Origin: Brevibacterium sp. UCMA 11754
GTDB taxonomy: Bacteria > Actinomycetota > Actinomycetes > Actinomycetales > Brevibacteriaceae
DNA: 64,000 nt
Direction: 5' to 3'
Assembly (NCBI RefSeq): GCF_021532275.1
Contig: NZ_JACBOT010000024.1
Location: 62,001-126,000 of the forward strand
How positions within the stretch are numbered: the stretch's first letter is position 1; each line of letters starts with the position of its first letter. A program made the position numbers and the translations under genes. Shown piece after piece: positions 34,856 through 43,163 of this stretch. Below the pieces are notes generated by a model that saw nothing but the letters and a program-made list of their open reading frames with translations, was not told where the DNA came from and did not search any database.

Positions 34856-35961
34856 GGTGCGACTCCTTCAAGGGGAAGTGCGGTGGTCTCGTCGAGGCCG
34901 AGGGCAAGGTGGATGGACTGCAGTGCCTGGCCGGCAGTGCCACGGACCAGATTGTCCAGGGCCACGACAATCAGGATCTTGCCTGCCCGTTCGTCGACGG
35001 TGAACTGGATGTGCGCGAGGTTCGATCCGGTCGTCGAGGAGGTGCGCGGCCACTGGCCCTCGGGCAGGACGTGGACGAAGGGTTCGTCTGCGTAGGCCTG
35101 TTCGAAAGCCTGTGCTAGCTGGTCCTTGAGTGCCACAGCGTCGAGGAAGCCCTCGGCGGTTCGGCGTGCGGACTCCCCCGCGTCGGCCGTGATGGTGGCG
35201 AGGATTCCGCGGGCCATGGGCACGAGCGTCGGGGTGAAGGAGATCCGGGTCGGGCCCTCTGCGGCGGCGGCACCGAGGGCTCCGTTGAGGTTCTGTTCGA
35301 TCTCGGGCACGTGCCGGTGGGTGCCGCCCGTGCCATATGGAGAGGCATCTCCGAGGACCTCGGCCGCGGTCAGGTGCGGTTTGAGTGCCTTACCGGCTCC
35401 GGAGACGCCATTGGCCAGAACCGCGTTGAGTCCAGCAGGAGCGGCGAGACCGGCCTGGATGAGCGGAGCGAGCCCGAGAGTCACGGCAGTGACATTGCAG
35501 CCGGGCACGGCGATGCGATTCGCGTCCTTGAGTGCTTCGCGCTGCTTCATGCCGTCGGCGGTGAGCAGCTCGGGCAGACCGTAGGTCCAGGTGCCCTGGT
35601 GGGTCGAGCCGTAGAACTTCTCCCAGGCGGCGGCGCTGATGAGGCGGTGGTCGGCGGCGAGGTCGACGATGAGCGTCTCGGGGCCCGACTGTTCGAGCTC
35701 GGCCGCTATCGTCCCGGACTGACCGTGCGGGAGGGCGAGGATGACGACATCGTGGCCGGCGAGCACCTCGGCGGTGGACTCCTTGACCACGAAATCGGAA
35801 TATCGGGCAAGATGGGGTTGATGTCGGCCGAGCGTCTCGCCCACGGAGGAATGTCCGCACACCGTGGTGACGTTGAGATGAGGGTGAGTGCTCAGCAACC
35901 GGAGGACCTCTCCCCCGGCGTATCCGGTGGCACCGGAGACGGCAACCGTAAGATCATTCAT
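34852..35961 (-). CDS. argC: N-acetyl-gamma-glutamyl-phosphate reductase
   Basis: This 369-residue protein has the NADPH-binding N-terminus (VAVSGATGYAGGEVLRLL) and the catalytic cysteine in RIAVPGCNVTAVTLGLAPL. It reduces acetylglutamyl phosphate. It is the first gene of the argCJBDFR cluster. Its ATG stands 7 bases after a TATAGT box with no Shine-Dalgarno sequence, so the mRNA is probably leaderless. Confidence 0.95.
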   Translation of the reverse strand: MNDLTVAVSGATGYAGGEVLRLLSTHPHLNVTTVCGHSSVGETLGRHQPHLARYSDFVVKESTAEVLAGHDVVILALPHGQSGTIAAELEQSGPETLIVDLAADHRLISAAAWEKFYGSTHQGTWTYGLPELLTADGMKQREALKDANRIAVPGCNVTAVTLGLAPLIQAGLAAPAGLNAVLANGVSGAGKALKPHLTAAEVLGDASPYGTGGTHRHVPEIEQNLNGALGAAAAEGPTRISFTPTLVPMARGILATITADAGESARRTAEGFLDAVALKDQLAQAFEQAYADEPFVHVLPEGQWPRTSSTTGSNLAHIQFTVDERAGKILIVVALDNLVRGTAGQALQSIHLALGLDETTALPLEGVAP

Positions 35962-36001
35962 ATGTATAACTATACCAGCACATTAAATTATATGCAGGAG
36001 G
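35962..36001. promoter_or_regulatory. Shared argC/oxidoreductase promoter and candidate ARG box
   Basis: Only about 40 AT-rich bases separate argC from the divergent oxidoreductase. On the minus strand TATAGT (35969-35974) is a likely -10 for argC. It lies inside the spaced palindrome GTATA-AC-TATAC, and GCATATAATTTAATGTGC is next to it; these could be an ArgR site. On the plus strand AGGAGG at 35996-36001 is the ribosome-binding site of the oxidoreductase. Confidence 0.6.
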
Positions 36002-36005
36002 CGTG

Positions 36006-36980
36006 ATGACCCAGGCTATTCAGGCGATGCGAGCAGGTGGACCCGAGGTTCTCGAGTTCAATGAGGTCGACACCCCTCGGCCCGGTCCTGGTGAGGTCCT
36101 CGTTGACGTCGCGGCCGCGGGCGTGAACTTCATCGACACGTATCGTCGCTCGGGCACGTATCCCATGAGCTACCCGCACATCGTCGGCTCCGAGGGCACC
36201 GGTCACATCGCCGAGGTGGGCGAAGGTGTGGCGAGCTGGTCCGTCGGCGATCGCGTCGCCTGGCACGAGGGCCCGGGTTCGTACGCGACCCAGGTCGTCG
36301 TCAAGACCGATAACCTGTTGCGTGTGCCCGAGGGCGTGAGCACCGAGGTCGCCGCCGCGATGCCGCTGCAGGGTCTGACCGCCCAGTACCTGGCCACGAG
36401 TTCACATGAGATCAAGCCCGGCCACACTGCTCTGGTCCATGCCGGTGCCGGCGGAGTCGGGCTCCTGCTCACCCAGATCATCAAGCACCTGGGCGGCAAT
36501 GTCATCTCGACCGTAAGCACCGAGGAGAAGGCTGAGCTGGCTCGCAAGGCCGGAGCCGACGAGGTGTTCCTCTACGGCGAAGGCGCCGACATCACAGCGG
36601 AGGTCAAGGAACTCACCGACGGCGAGGGCGTCGAGGTCGCCTACGACGGGGTAGGCAAGACCACCTTCGATGCCTCGCTCGCATCGCTCAAGCCGCTGGG
36701 TTCAATGGTGCTCTTCGGCGGAGCCTCGGGTCAGGTGCCTCCGTTCGACATCCAGCGACTCAACGCATCGGGCGGAATCTTCCTTTCCCGTCCGTCGCTG
36801 GCTTGGTTCGTGCGGTCGTCGGAGGAGCTGGCGAAGCGCTCCTCCATGCTGTTTAACGGCATCGAGCACGGGTGGCTGAACTTCCGCGTGGGTGCCACGT
36901 TCCCGCTGGCTGATGCCGCGGACGCGCACCGAGCGCTTGAGGGTCGGGAGACTACTGGAAAGGTTGTGCTTACCGTGTGA
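36006..36980 (+). CDS. NADPH:quinone oxidoreductase (zeta-crystallin type)
   Basis: This 324-residue MDR-family protein lacks the zinc ligands of alcohol dehydrogenases and has the quinone oxidoreductase N-terminus (VLVDVAAAGVNFIDTYRRSGTYP) and the NADPH loop LVHAGAGGVGLLLTQIIKHLGG. It should reduce quinones with NADPH in the cytoplasm. I chose the ATG at 36006, 4 bases after AGGAGG; a GTG at 36003 is too close to it. Confidence 0.9.
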   Translation: MTQAIQAMRAGGPEVLEFNEVDTPRPGPGEVLVDVAAAGVNFIDTYRRSGTYPMSYPHIVGSEGTGHIAEVGEGVASWSVGDRVAWHEGPGSYATQVVVKTDNLLRVPEGVSTEVAAAMPLQGLTAQYLATSSHEIKPGHTALVHAGAGGVGLLLTQIIKHLGGNVISTVSTEEKAELARKAGADEVFLYGEGADITAEVKELTDGEGVEVAYDGVGKTTFDASLASLKPLGSMVLFGGASGQVPPFDIQRLNASGGIFLSRPSLAWFVRSSEELAKRSSMLFNGIEHGWLNFRVGATFPLADAADAHRALEGRETTGKVVLTV

Positions 36981-36996
36981 TTCGTCGTCGGCAGTT

Positions 36997-37037
36997 GGGG
37001 CTCAGAATCCTTGTGAGTACGTATCATTCTGGGCCCC
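36997..37037 (+). terminator. Hairpin after the oxidoreductase gene
   Basis: GGGGCTCAGAAT pairs with ATTCTGGGCCCC (one G-T wobble) over a 17-base loop, 16 bases after the stop. No T-run follows. It marks the end of the conserved region and the left border of the accessory island. Confidence 0.55.
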
Positions 37038-37600
37038 GCATTTGGCGCAGGCGCCCGTCCCGGGAGTTGAACAATCCTATGCCCCAGGCACAAAATCAAC
37101 ACCGTATTTTTCTATTTTTTTCGCCGCATCGACGCGAGCCGTCTCGACCGCCATGAACTCGGATCTCAAATTTTTACATGTAGCGGAATCCCACGGAAAC
37201 TCATGACAACGACACGAACTCTAAGGGTGCCGCGTTTCCTGTGTTCTAGAGGCAGACGCCACAGAAACTCTCGGACTCGACCCCAGACCAAGCCAATTTG
37301 GAGCCACGCCGAATCGACGTAACCGTGGGGTTCTTGGTGGCAGAAGGTGAGTGCGCATGATCGCCAACTGCACCAACTGCGACAATGAGCTCGGCAAACT
37401 GTTCGTATTAATCGACCGACACACCGGCTTCTGCCTCGACGGCGCCGAGAAGCGCACAGCAACGATCGACCGACAGCAGACTGAATAACAAAGCGCCTCC
37501 CAGGTGTGCATCCATCCAATTGGGTTCGGGGAACGCTTTCGTTGTACTCAGTTCAGCCCCGGCCTCACTCTCGCAGCGGAGTTGGCGCCATTCGTCATTG
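37038..37600. other. Sparse left end of the accessory island
   Basis: Apart from one possible 43-codon gene (37357-37488), I see no coding signal here. The sequence is less GC-rich than its surroundings near 37080-37170. No integrase, tRNA gene or direct-repeat attachment site is visible. Confidence 0.5.
37357..37488 (+). CDS. Possible 43-residue zinc-ribbon-like protein
   Basis: The frame encodes MIANCTNCDNELGKLFVLID followed by RHTGFCLDGAEKRTATIDRQ and QTE. It has a CxxC pair at the start and a single later cysteine. An AAGGTGAG sequence lies at a suitable distance before the ATG. Small zinc-binding proteins like this are common in actinophage and mobile-element modules. There is no family match I can name. 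Confidence 0.4.
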   Translation: MIANCTNCDNELGKLFVLIDRHTGFCLDGAEKRTATIDRQQTE

Positions 37601-38056
37601 CTACTTTATGCCATATGGATCGCCCGAGCGTTGCCGGTAGTCGCGAACGAACCCAGCCACAGCAGTGTATGACCGCCCCAGGAGCTCGGCACGTTCCGCG
37701 ATCGACAGGTCTGTGCGCGTGTACGCAACCACAGCATCGTCGCGAGTCCAAGGTCGCCATTGGTTCGGTGCCAGCGACCGCCCGAACTTGCCGGCTGCCG
37801 GCCGTACGTCCCATTCTCTGAACCACTTGCCCAACGTCGACTCGTTGATGCCCACCGAGGCAGCAATGTCGGCGATGCTCTCACCGGCTATTCGCCTCTC
37901 CGCTACTTCGTAGCGCACCCGCTCCCTGGTCTCTCGAGTCGTGTACTGACGCGTCTGGTTAGGGCCGAGCCCGCGTTTGTACCGTGCGTAGCACCGTTTG
38001 CACAGGCCACGCACCACTGAGGTGCGGTCACACCACACGACAGCACACACGCTCAT
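37601..38056 (-). CDS. Small protein with cysteine cluster and helix-turn-helix
   Basis: This 151-residue protein begins MSVCAVVWCDRTSVVRGLCKRCYARYKRG, a C-x4-C...C-x2-C zinc-binding pattern. A helix-turn-helix follows (RRIAGESIADIAASVGINESTLGKWFREWDVRP), then a second such region (LSIAERAELLGRSYTAVAGFVRDYRQR). It should bind DNA. The pattern recalls actinophage regulators or homing-type DNA-binding proteins. I chose the inner ATG at 38054-38056; the frame upstream overlaps the divergent gene at 38094. It is a lone gene on the minus strand. Confidence 0.7.
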   Translation of the reverse strand: MSVCAVVWCDRTSVVRGLCKRCYARYKRGLGPNQTRQYTTRETRERVRYEVAERRIAGESIADIAASVGINESTLGKWFREWDVRPAAGKFGRSLAPNQWRPWTRDDAVVAYTRTDLSIAERAELLGRSYTAVAGFVRDYRQRSGDPYGIK

Positions 38057-38093
38057 GGCATAAGAATAAGGCACCACTGCTGGAGGTACCACC

Positions 38094-38417
38094 ATGGCTT
38101 GGAAGACCATTGTTGAGAGTGTGACTGTGCACTATCCGCAGTTCACGGTGACCGGCTCCATCGAGCACGACGCGGAGCAAGCGGCACTTGCTCAGATCGA
38201 CGTCGAAACCGGTGAGGATGAGGTGCTCTCCGTCGATCTCTCTGAGTACGGCTATGTGCCCGCTCCCGGGGAGATCTTCGTGAAGGATTGGTCGGAGCAC
38301 CGAGGATTCCCTGCTGCGTTGCAGGCGGCAGGCGTCGGCGACATCATCGAAGAAGTCTTCGTGGGACCATTCGTGTCGAGGGCGCACAGGGTGCGACTTG
38401 TGAGGCGATCACACTAG
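38094..38417 (+). CDS. Hypothetical 107-residue protein
   Basis: This 107-residue protein (starting MAWKTIVESVTVHYPQFTV) has alternating beta-strand character and an acidic middle. GGAGG lies at 38082-38086, 7 bases before the ATG, so translation is well supported. I recognise no family. It is divergent from the helix-turn-helix gene with 37 bases between, and convergent with the membrane-protein gene of the restriction operon 44 bases further on. Confidence 0.65.
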   Translation: MAWKTIVESVTVHYPQFTVTGSIEHDAEQAALAQIDVETGEDEVLSVDLSEYGYVPAPGEIFVKDWSEHRGFPAALQAAGVGDIIEEVFVGPFVSRAHRVRLVRRSH

Positions 38418-38461
38418 AGATGTGTGCCTGCGAAGACCAATGACGGTCACGTGCGGCGGAG

Positions 38462-38971
38462 TCAGATCCGACGCATCGCGATGCGCTCGTAGGCCCTGCG
38501 CAGCCGCTTGAGGCACATGCCGATCACGACGAGGAAGTGAACCGTCGCAGCAACCGCCACGCCTGTCAGAACGGACCCTATCCGGTCGTCCCCGATCCAC
38601 TTCCCGGCGTCACCGACGACGAGGAACAGTGCTAGAGCAAGACCCCAGAGGATGGCCCACAGAGTGTTCGCCATGCATTCGTCCACGAGTACGTAGTCGT
38701 CCTCCCCGAGCCTCTTGTCCGTGCCCAGAGTGACGCGCAGCTGGAACAGGAACACGGCCATGGCGAAGAGCAGCCCGGCCACAATTGAGATACCCGACAC
38801 GGCAGCACTGACCTCGCCCATCTTGGCCCCGAGTTTCCAGGCGGCCACGCCAGCGCCCAAAGGAAGGACCATCTGCCAGACGATGGCCGACCAGTCGGGA
38901 CGTCCCGTGCGGTTGTCGTAGAGCGTGCGGAAGTGATCGGTGGGCACGCTCCAGAGAGACGCCTTGCCCAT
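38462..38971 (-). CDS. Four-helix membrane protein, possible effector
   Basis: This 169-residue protein has a soluble N-terminal part (MGKASLWSVPTDHFRTLYDN), two hydrophobic segments at about 30-75, a charged loop (TLGTDKRLGEDDYVLVDE), two more segments at about 100-150 and a basic C-terminal helix (CLKRLRRAYERIAMRR). I recognise no family. The helical layout is like that of small membrane effectors of anti-phage systems, which is only an analogy. The ATG at 38969-38971 lies 4 bases after the stop of the 309-residue gene; a longer frame upstream would overlap that gene. It is the last of five same-strand genes. Confidence 0.75.
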   Translation of the reverse strand: MGKASLWSVPTDHFRTLYDNRTGRPDWSAIVWQMVLPLGAGVAAWKLGAKMGEVSAAVSGISIVAGLLFAMAVFLFQLRVTLGTDKRLGEDDYVLVDECMANTLWAILWGLALALFLVVGDAGKWIGDDRIGSVLTGVAVAATVHFLVVIGMCLKRLRRAYERIAMRRI

Positions 38972-38975
38972 CTCG

Positions 38976-39905
38976 TCACGCCCCTTGCTGTGGCGGTCTG
39001 CTCCATGCCACATCCCACTCGCCGCCGGTCCGTGCTGACAGGTCGCGTACCTTCTCTGTGCACGTCTCCACCAGCTTATCGACGTCGAGAGCCTCCTCGT
39101 TGGAGTCGTTGAGCACCTCGCGGATCGCGGGTGCCCCCTCTGAGCCAAGTTGGAACTTCTTCGTCCGCCCGTTGCGCAGCATCGTCACGAAGACGTCGTG
39201 ATCCTCGGGCAACTCGTCTACCGCAACCACCTCCGCCGCCACGCTGGTGCGGTGCAGTTCCCCGAGGAGCTTGCCCGGAAAGACACCACGCTTTTCCGGC
39301 CGCGCGACGTGCGACACCCTCCCCACCTTTACTGTCAGGCCGTCCGCGACGTCCGCGCTCTTGCCCGTAACGCGCACCTCCACTTCTGTGAGTTTAGCCG
39401 CCTCCCGCCACGTCTCGCCTTCGGTGACCGGAGCGGCTTCCATGGTGATCTGATCGGTGTAGCGACTGAAGTATTTCTTGAACAGACGCAAGATGTGTCC
39501 GCCCGCCGAACCCCTCGACGACTCCTCGGAGAGAAAATGCGTTCGTTCTCCGCGCTCCGGCACGAACAGCATTGCCCGGTTCTCTCCGGTGGGCGCCTGG
39601 TGGTCCTCGATCTGGCCGACAGGGTCGCCGGTGCTGATGTCCACGAGGTCTCCGGGCTCGCCGTAGGCGCCCACCCGCAGGTCGAGCATTATCACGCGAG
39701 GCGCGTAACGCACCACTTCCGCGACGCTCACCCATGTTTGCCGCTTCTCGTTGTGCGTGTCGGAGGTATTCAAGCCCTTCGCCCACGTCTCGAAGACGTC
39801 CAGAAGGTCTTCACCATTGAGGTCGGCGGGCGCGAAGCTTGCTGGGTTCCGCTTGAACTTCTGGTGGAAGGTCAGCTCCGATACGGTTAGGACGCGACGG
39901 CCCAT
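38976..39905 (-). CDS. Unrecognised 309-residue soluble protein
   Basis: This protein of 309 residues is predicted to be soluble and mixed alpha/beta. It begins MGRRVLTVSELTFHQKFKRN and includes a helix-rich early part, a conserved-looking segment (FLSEESSRGSAGGHILRLFKKYF, about 135-157) and a lysine-rich strand near residue 240 (VTMLRNGRTKKFQLG). I cannot assign a family or catalytic motif. The start at 39903-39905 has an excellent GAGGAGG site. It lies between the HNH gene and the membrane-protein gene, with the latter starting 4 bases after its stop, so the two are probably translated together. Confidence 0.75.
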   Translation of the reverse strand: MGRRVLTVSELTFHQKFKRNPASFAPADLNGEDLLDVFETWAKGLNTSDTHNEKRQTWVSVAEVVRYAPRVIMLDLRVGAYGEPGDLVDISTGDPVGQIEDHQAPTGENRAMLFVPERGERTHFLSEESSRGSAGGHILRLFKKYFSRYTDQITMEAAPVTEGETWREAAKLTEVEVRVTGKSADVADGLTVKVGRVSHVARPEKRGVFPGKLLGELHRTSVAAEVVAVDELPEDHDVFVTMLRNGRTKKFQLGSEGAPAIREVLNDSNEEALDVDKLVETCTEKVRDLSARTGGEWDVAWSRPPQQGA

Positions 39906-39957
39906 AGGTTCCTCCTCGGCGTAGTAAACAAACGCGTGGCGCACACGGTGGTCAACA

Positions 39958-40800
39958 TCAGGCGTCCAACACCGAGAAGTCGAGGTCATCGATAATTCGT
40001 CGGATCACGTCGGCGTCACCCTCTGCGAGTTCGTCAATCGCCACGAAGAGATCCCAGCCGACGCTGTCTGCAGTCGGATCCACCAGAACGAAGTACCAAA
40101 GACCTTCGTCATCTTCGATCGAGAGAAGTCCGTCGTGTTCCAGAGACAGCGCTCTGCGCTTCAGTTCGTCGGGTGTAACTGATGAGGAAACCGCCTCGAT
40201 CCTCGTTGTCGTGGCTCGGATTCTGGTAGAACCCCAGTGGTTCTCTGCTTTTCCGTGGACGAGGACGAGAGAGATGACATCGCGGAGAGCAGCTGGTTGC
40301 TTGAGTAGAGCATCAACGAAGGGAGTCGCCATCAGAACATTCTCTCGAATTTCATCTTCGGTCATGTTGGTGCAGAAGCCGTCGAGCGCACATAGGTTCT
40401 CAGGGCGCTTGACGACCTGCCCTGCGGTGCTGTCGATGATGCGTCCCAGCCCAAGAAGAGCCGTCCTGAACTTGGCCTCATGTCGCGCTTTGATGCCTCG
40501 GACCACGTCGACGGTGTAGATCAACTCCAACTTCTTGTTGTCGATCTTGGTGTGATGGTTAGGGCACATGAGCACGAGATTCGACGATTCGCGTAGTTCC
40601 TCATTCGTAAGGTTGTGATCTCCTCGCGCGGAGCCCTGTTTGACCCCGAAAATGTGCGCGACCTCGCAGTTCCAGTTCCCGTCCGGCTGAAGCAAGACCT
40701 CAGTACAGCCTGTGAAGGCGCACTGGTTTCCTGAATAGAGGTATAGCTCTCGCGTCGTTCCGTCGACCGGCGGGAGCCGCTTTCGACCTGAGTCCGACAT
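39958..40800 (-). CDS. HNH endonuclease with a winged-helix-like tail
   Basis: This 280-residue protein has an N-terminal HNH domain. Paired cysteines (C27, C32) and C79 suggest a zinc site, and the nuclease motif runs through AHIFG (H49), SSNLVLMCPNHHTKID (N74, H82, H83). The remaining 180 residues contain a helical part and a region with winged-helix character (TPDELKRRALSLEHDGLLSIEDDEGLWYFVL). HNH nucleases cut DNA with a metal ion. A strong AAAGGAGGAGAAGG site precedes the ATG. It lies 36 bases after the restriction subunit gene, on the same strand. Confidence 0.85.
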   Translation of the reverse strand: MSDSGRKRLPPVDGTTRELYLYSGNQCAFTGCTEVLLQPDGNWNCEVAHIFGVKQGSARGDHNLTNEELRESSNLVLMCPNHHTKIDNKKLELIYTVDVVRGIKARHEAKFRTALLGLGRIIDSTAGQVVKRPENLCALDGFCTNMTEDEIRENVLMATPFVDALLKQPAALRDVISLVLVHGKAENHWGSTRIRATTTRIEAVSSSVTPDELKRRALSLEHDGLLSIEDDEGLWYFVLVDPTADSVGWDLFVAIDELAEGDADVIRRIIDDLDFSVLDA

Positions 40801-40836
40801 CCTTCTCCTCCTTTCGGGAGCTGGCAGATGCTCCTA

Positions 40837-43161
40837 TTATCCGGCTTTGAAGCTCTTCGCGACCGAGGCAAGGTCCTCGAACTCCTGGGTTCGCAGGGAT
40901 CGATCGCTGCCGAGCGCCCACACTGAGAAGCCCTCCTTGCCGTCCGGTGTGCCGTCCGCCTTGAAAGTTCCCTCGGTCACGAACTTCACCTCGACGGTAG
41001 TTGAGACGTCCTTGTGCGGCTGGATCGACAGGAGCTTCCGGCGAGCATCGCCCTCGACCAGGTGATTGCCCTTCGTGTCGACGCAGAGCACCCTGTCGCC
41101 GGACCACACCAGGAAGTCGGGGAAGAACCACACCGTCTGCCCGAGGGAGACGAGAGGGATCTTGTAGCCCGTCTGAGAGCGGTTCCTCGCCCACGGCAGG
41201 CCGGTCTCGTCGAGTGCCCGGGCGAACCTCAGCTCGAACGGCCGCAGATCGTCGTAGCCCTCGTGCAGAGCGTTCTTGAACGTTTCCATCGACCCGCGAC
41301 GTGCTAGCGTACTGCCGATTTCGTACGGCTTCGGTTTCAACTGCTTCACCACAGCGTGGCGGAGGTACTCGTCGACCGCTTCGGCGGCGTAGTCGGTCAA
41401 GCTGGCGTAAGCGGTGCTGCCGACGCCGACTTTGGCGTCGAACTTCTGCGAGTCAGTCTCCATGATCGAGAGCGACGGACGGTACCTTCGGGCGACCTCG
41501 CGGCGGAACACCCAGCGGGCGTTCACTCGATTCGACTGCTCGAAGTCGACCCATTCCGAGTCTTTCGCCTCTCCTGCGCCGATCGCCTGCTGCACAGTCC
41601 TGCGCCGTCCGACACCGCGGGTGTTCACGGTATCCCGGCTGTAGTCGTGAACCTTCGCGAGAACTTTTGAGACCGGCTCGACTGTGGGGCCGTTGTCAAT
41701 CGCCGTGCGTGGCACGGATCGCGACTCTTTGGTTTCGAGGCTCGCTGGCAGTTCCGACCCAGGAGGCGATGTGAGGATACGAACCTCGGGCGCATCTCCG
41801 CCGAGCCCCTTGCGGACGTCCTCGACGACCTGCGTGAACGTGTCGTTGCGGTCGACGCGGACGTAGAAGTGGGCTGTGTTCAGCCGGTCAGACTCGTAGT
41901 GCGTCGCGCCCGGCTGACGCAGCACGCGGCCAACAACCTGAGTGATCTGGATCGACGACTCCATCGTCTTATCGACGTAGGCGAAGTAGACGCTCGGATC
42001 GTCCCAACCCTCCTGGAGGGTCCTGTTGAAGATGATGTGACGGTAGTCGCCCGCCACGAAGTCGTCGTAGTCGCTCTCACCGCCGTTGAAGAGGACAAAG
42101 TCGGACGGCAACGGGAAATCACGATCGGTCTTGAGGTCGGCGTAGACGGCCACCTCGTCGGCCGGGACGCCGCATTGCTCGGTGAGGTAACGCCAGATCA
42201 GTATCGGCGGTGCTTGCCGCTGGTCGAACGGCTGCTTGGGATCGTCCGTCTGCCCCGCATCGTCGGCGAGGATGTTCGTGTTGCAGACGTAGATCGCTTT
42301 CGGCCGGAAGCTCAGTCTCTCCGCCCCCGCGGCCGCTTCAGTCTCCTCCATGTCGGCGAGCAGCTCAGAGACCGTCTCCTGCATCGGTGCGTTGAGCCCG
42401 TCGAGCGAGATCATGCCCTTCACGAGCCCCGAGGATACCACGGTGGAAGACTTGACGGAGGTGATCAGATCCTCGTCCTGATAATCGGCCTGCGTCCGGA
42501 GCTGCTGGATGACCTCGGTGTCGAACCGGGCCGGGAACTGTAGCGTCGCGCTGGCCAGGAGGAACACCGACGGCTGCTGCTCCAGCAGCAGGGTCGTCTG
42601 CTGATCGCTGAGGTTCTGAGCCTCGTCGTAGACCACCACGAGAGGGCGACGTGTGCCGTCGGCCGTCTCGCGCGTCTTGAGCGACTCCCAACGGGTCGAC
42701 TCGATCTCGTCGGTATCGAGCGCGTAGATCTTGAGATTGCTCTCTTCCTTGTCCTTCTGGTTGAAGGTCCCGACGGTCGCGAAGTAGAGCAGTGCCTCGC
42801 TCGAATCGGCGACGTCCGCCGGGTCATACTCGCTGAGCAACCGCACCGTGACATCTGTGAGCAGGTGGTCGTACTTTCCACCCCCGGCGAGGTTGGCGTA
42901 GCTCTGCTGCACCACCACCTTGCCCTTCGACAGCCAGAGGATCACCGGCGGCACCTCTGACATTGCGACGATCTCGCTCACCGCTTGGGCAAGGATGGCC
43001 GTCTTGCCCGAGCCCGTGATGGAGGAGAGCGCCTGGTAGAACGGCACCTCTCGACGCTTCGCGCCCCGACCGAAGCTGAGCGGCTCATCGCTGTACTTGA
43101 TGTAACGGTCGGCGATCTGAGATGCCGCGTCCTGCTGGAACTGGAAAAGTTCAAGCGCCAT
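40837..43161 (-). CDS. Type III restriction enzyme Res subunit
   Basis: This 774-residue protein has superfamily 2 helicase motifs: Walker A TGSGKT (49-54), DEAQ (179-182), SAT (204-206) and the late QVVGRVLRQP motif. A C-terminal PD-ExK-type nuclease follows (PD at 681-682, D695-T-K697 in VLCVDTKG). This is the Res subunit of a type III system, which translocates or diffuses on DNA and cuts between inverted sites. It is shorter than many Res proteins (often 900 or more residues). It starts 2 bases after the mod gene ends. Confidence 0.9.
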   Translation of the reverse strand: MALELFQFQQDAASQIADRYIKYSDEPLSFGRGAKRREVPFYQALSSITGSGKTAILAQAVSEIVAMSEVPPVILWLSKGKVVVQQSYANLAGGGKYDHLLTDVTVRLLSEYDPADVADSSEALLYFATVGTFNQKDKEESNLKIYALDTDEIESTRWESLKTRETADGTRRPLVVVYDEAQNLSDQQTTLLLEQQPSVFLLASATLQFPARFDTEVIQQLRTQADYQDEDLITSVKSSTVVSSGLVKGMISLDGLNAPMQETVSELLADMEETEAAAGAERLSFRPKAIYVCNTNILADDAGQTDDPKQPFDQRQAPPILIWRYLTEQCGVPADEVAVYADLKTDRDFPLPSDFVLFNGGESDYDDFVAGDYRHIIFNRTLQEGWDDPSVYFAYVDKTMESSIQITQVVGRVLRQPGATHYESDRLNTAHFYVRVDRNDTFTQVVEDVRKGLGGDAPEVRILTSPPGSELPASLETKESRSVPRTAIDNGPTVEPVSKVLAKVHDYSRDTVNTRGVGRRRTVQQAIGAGEAKDSEWVDFEQSNRVNARWVFRREVARRYRPSLSIMETDSQKFDAKVGVGSTAYASLTDYAAEAVDEYLRHAVVKQLKPKPYEIGSTLARRGSMETFKNALHEGYDDLRPFELRFARALDETGLPWARNRSQTGYKIPLVSLGQTVWFFPDFLVWSGDRVLCVDTKGNHLVEGDARRKLLSIQPHKDVSTTVEVKFVTEGTFKADGTPDGKEGFSVWALGSDRSLRTQEFEDLASVAKSFKAG

Positions 43162-43163
43162 GA

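Noticed and set aside
34037..35095. Long plus-strand frame opposite argJ and argC
   Set aside because: It is a high-GC shadow of two clear arginine genes on the other strand.
37050..37095. tRNA-fragment-like sequence near the island edge
   Set aside because: A segment resembling a T-arm (GTTCAACTCC on the minus strand) has no matching stem or acceptor, so no tRNA or attachment site can be called.
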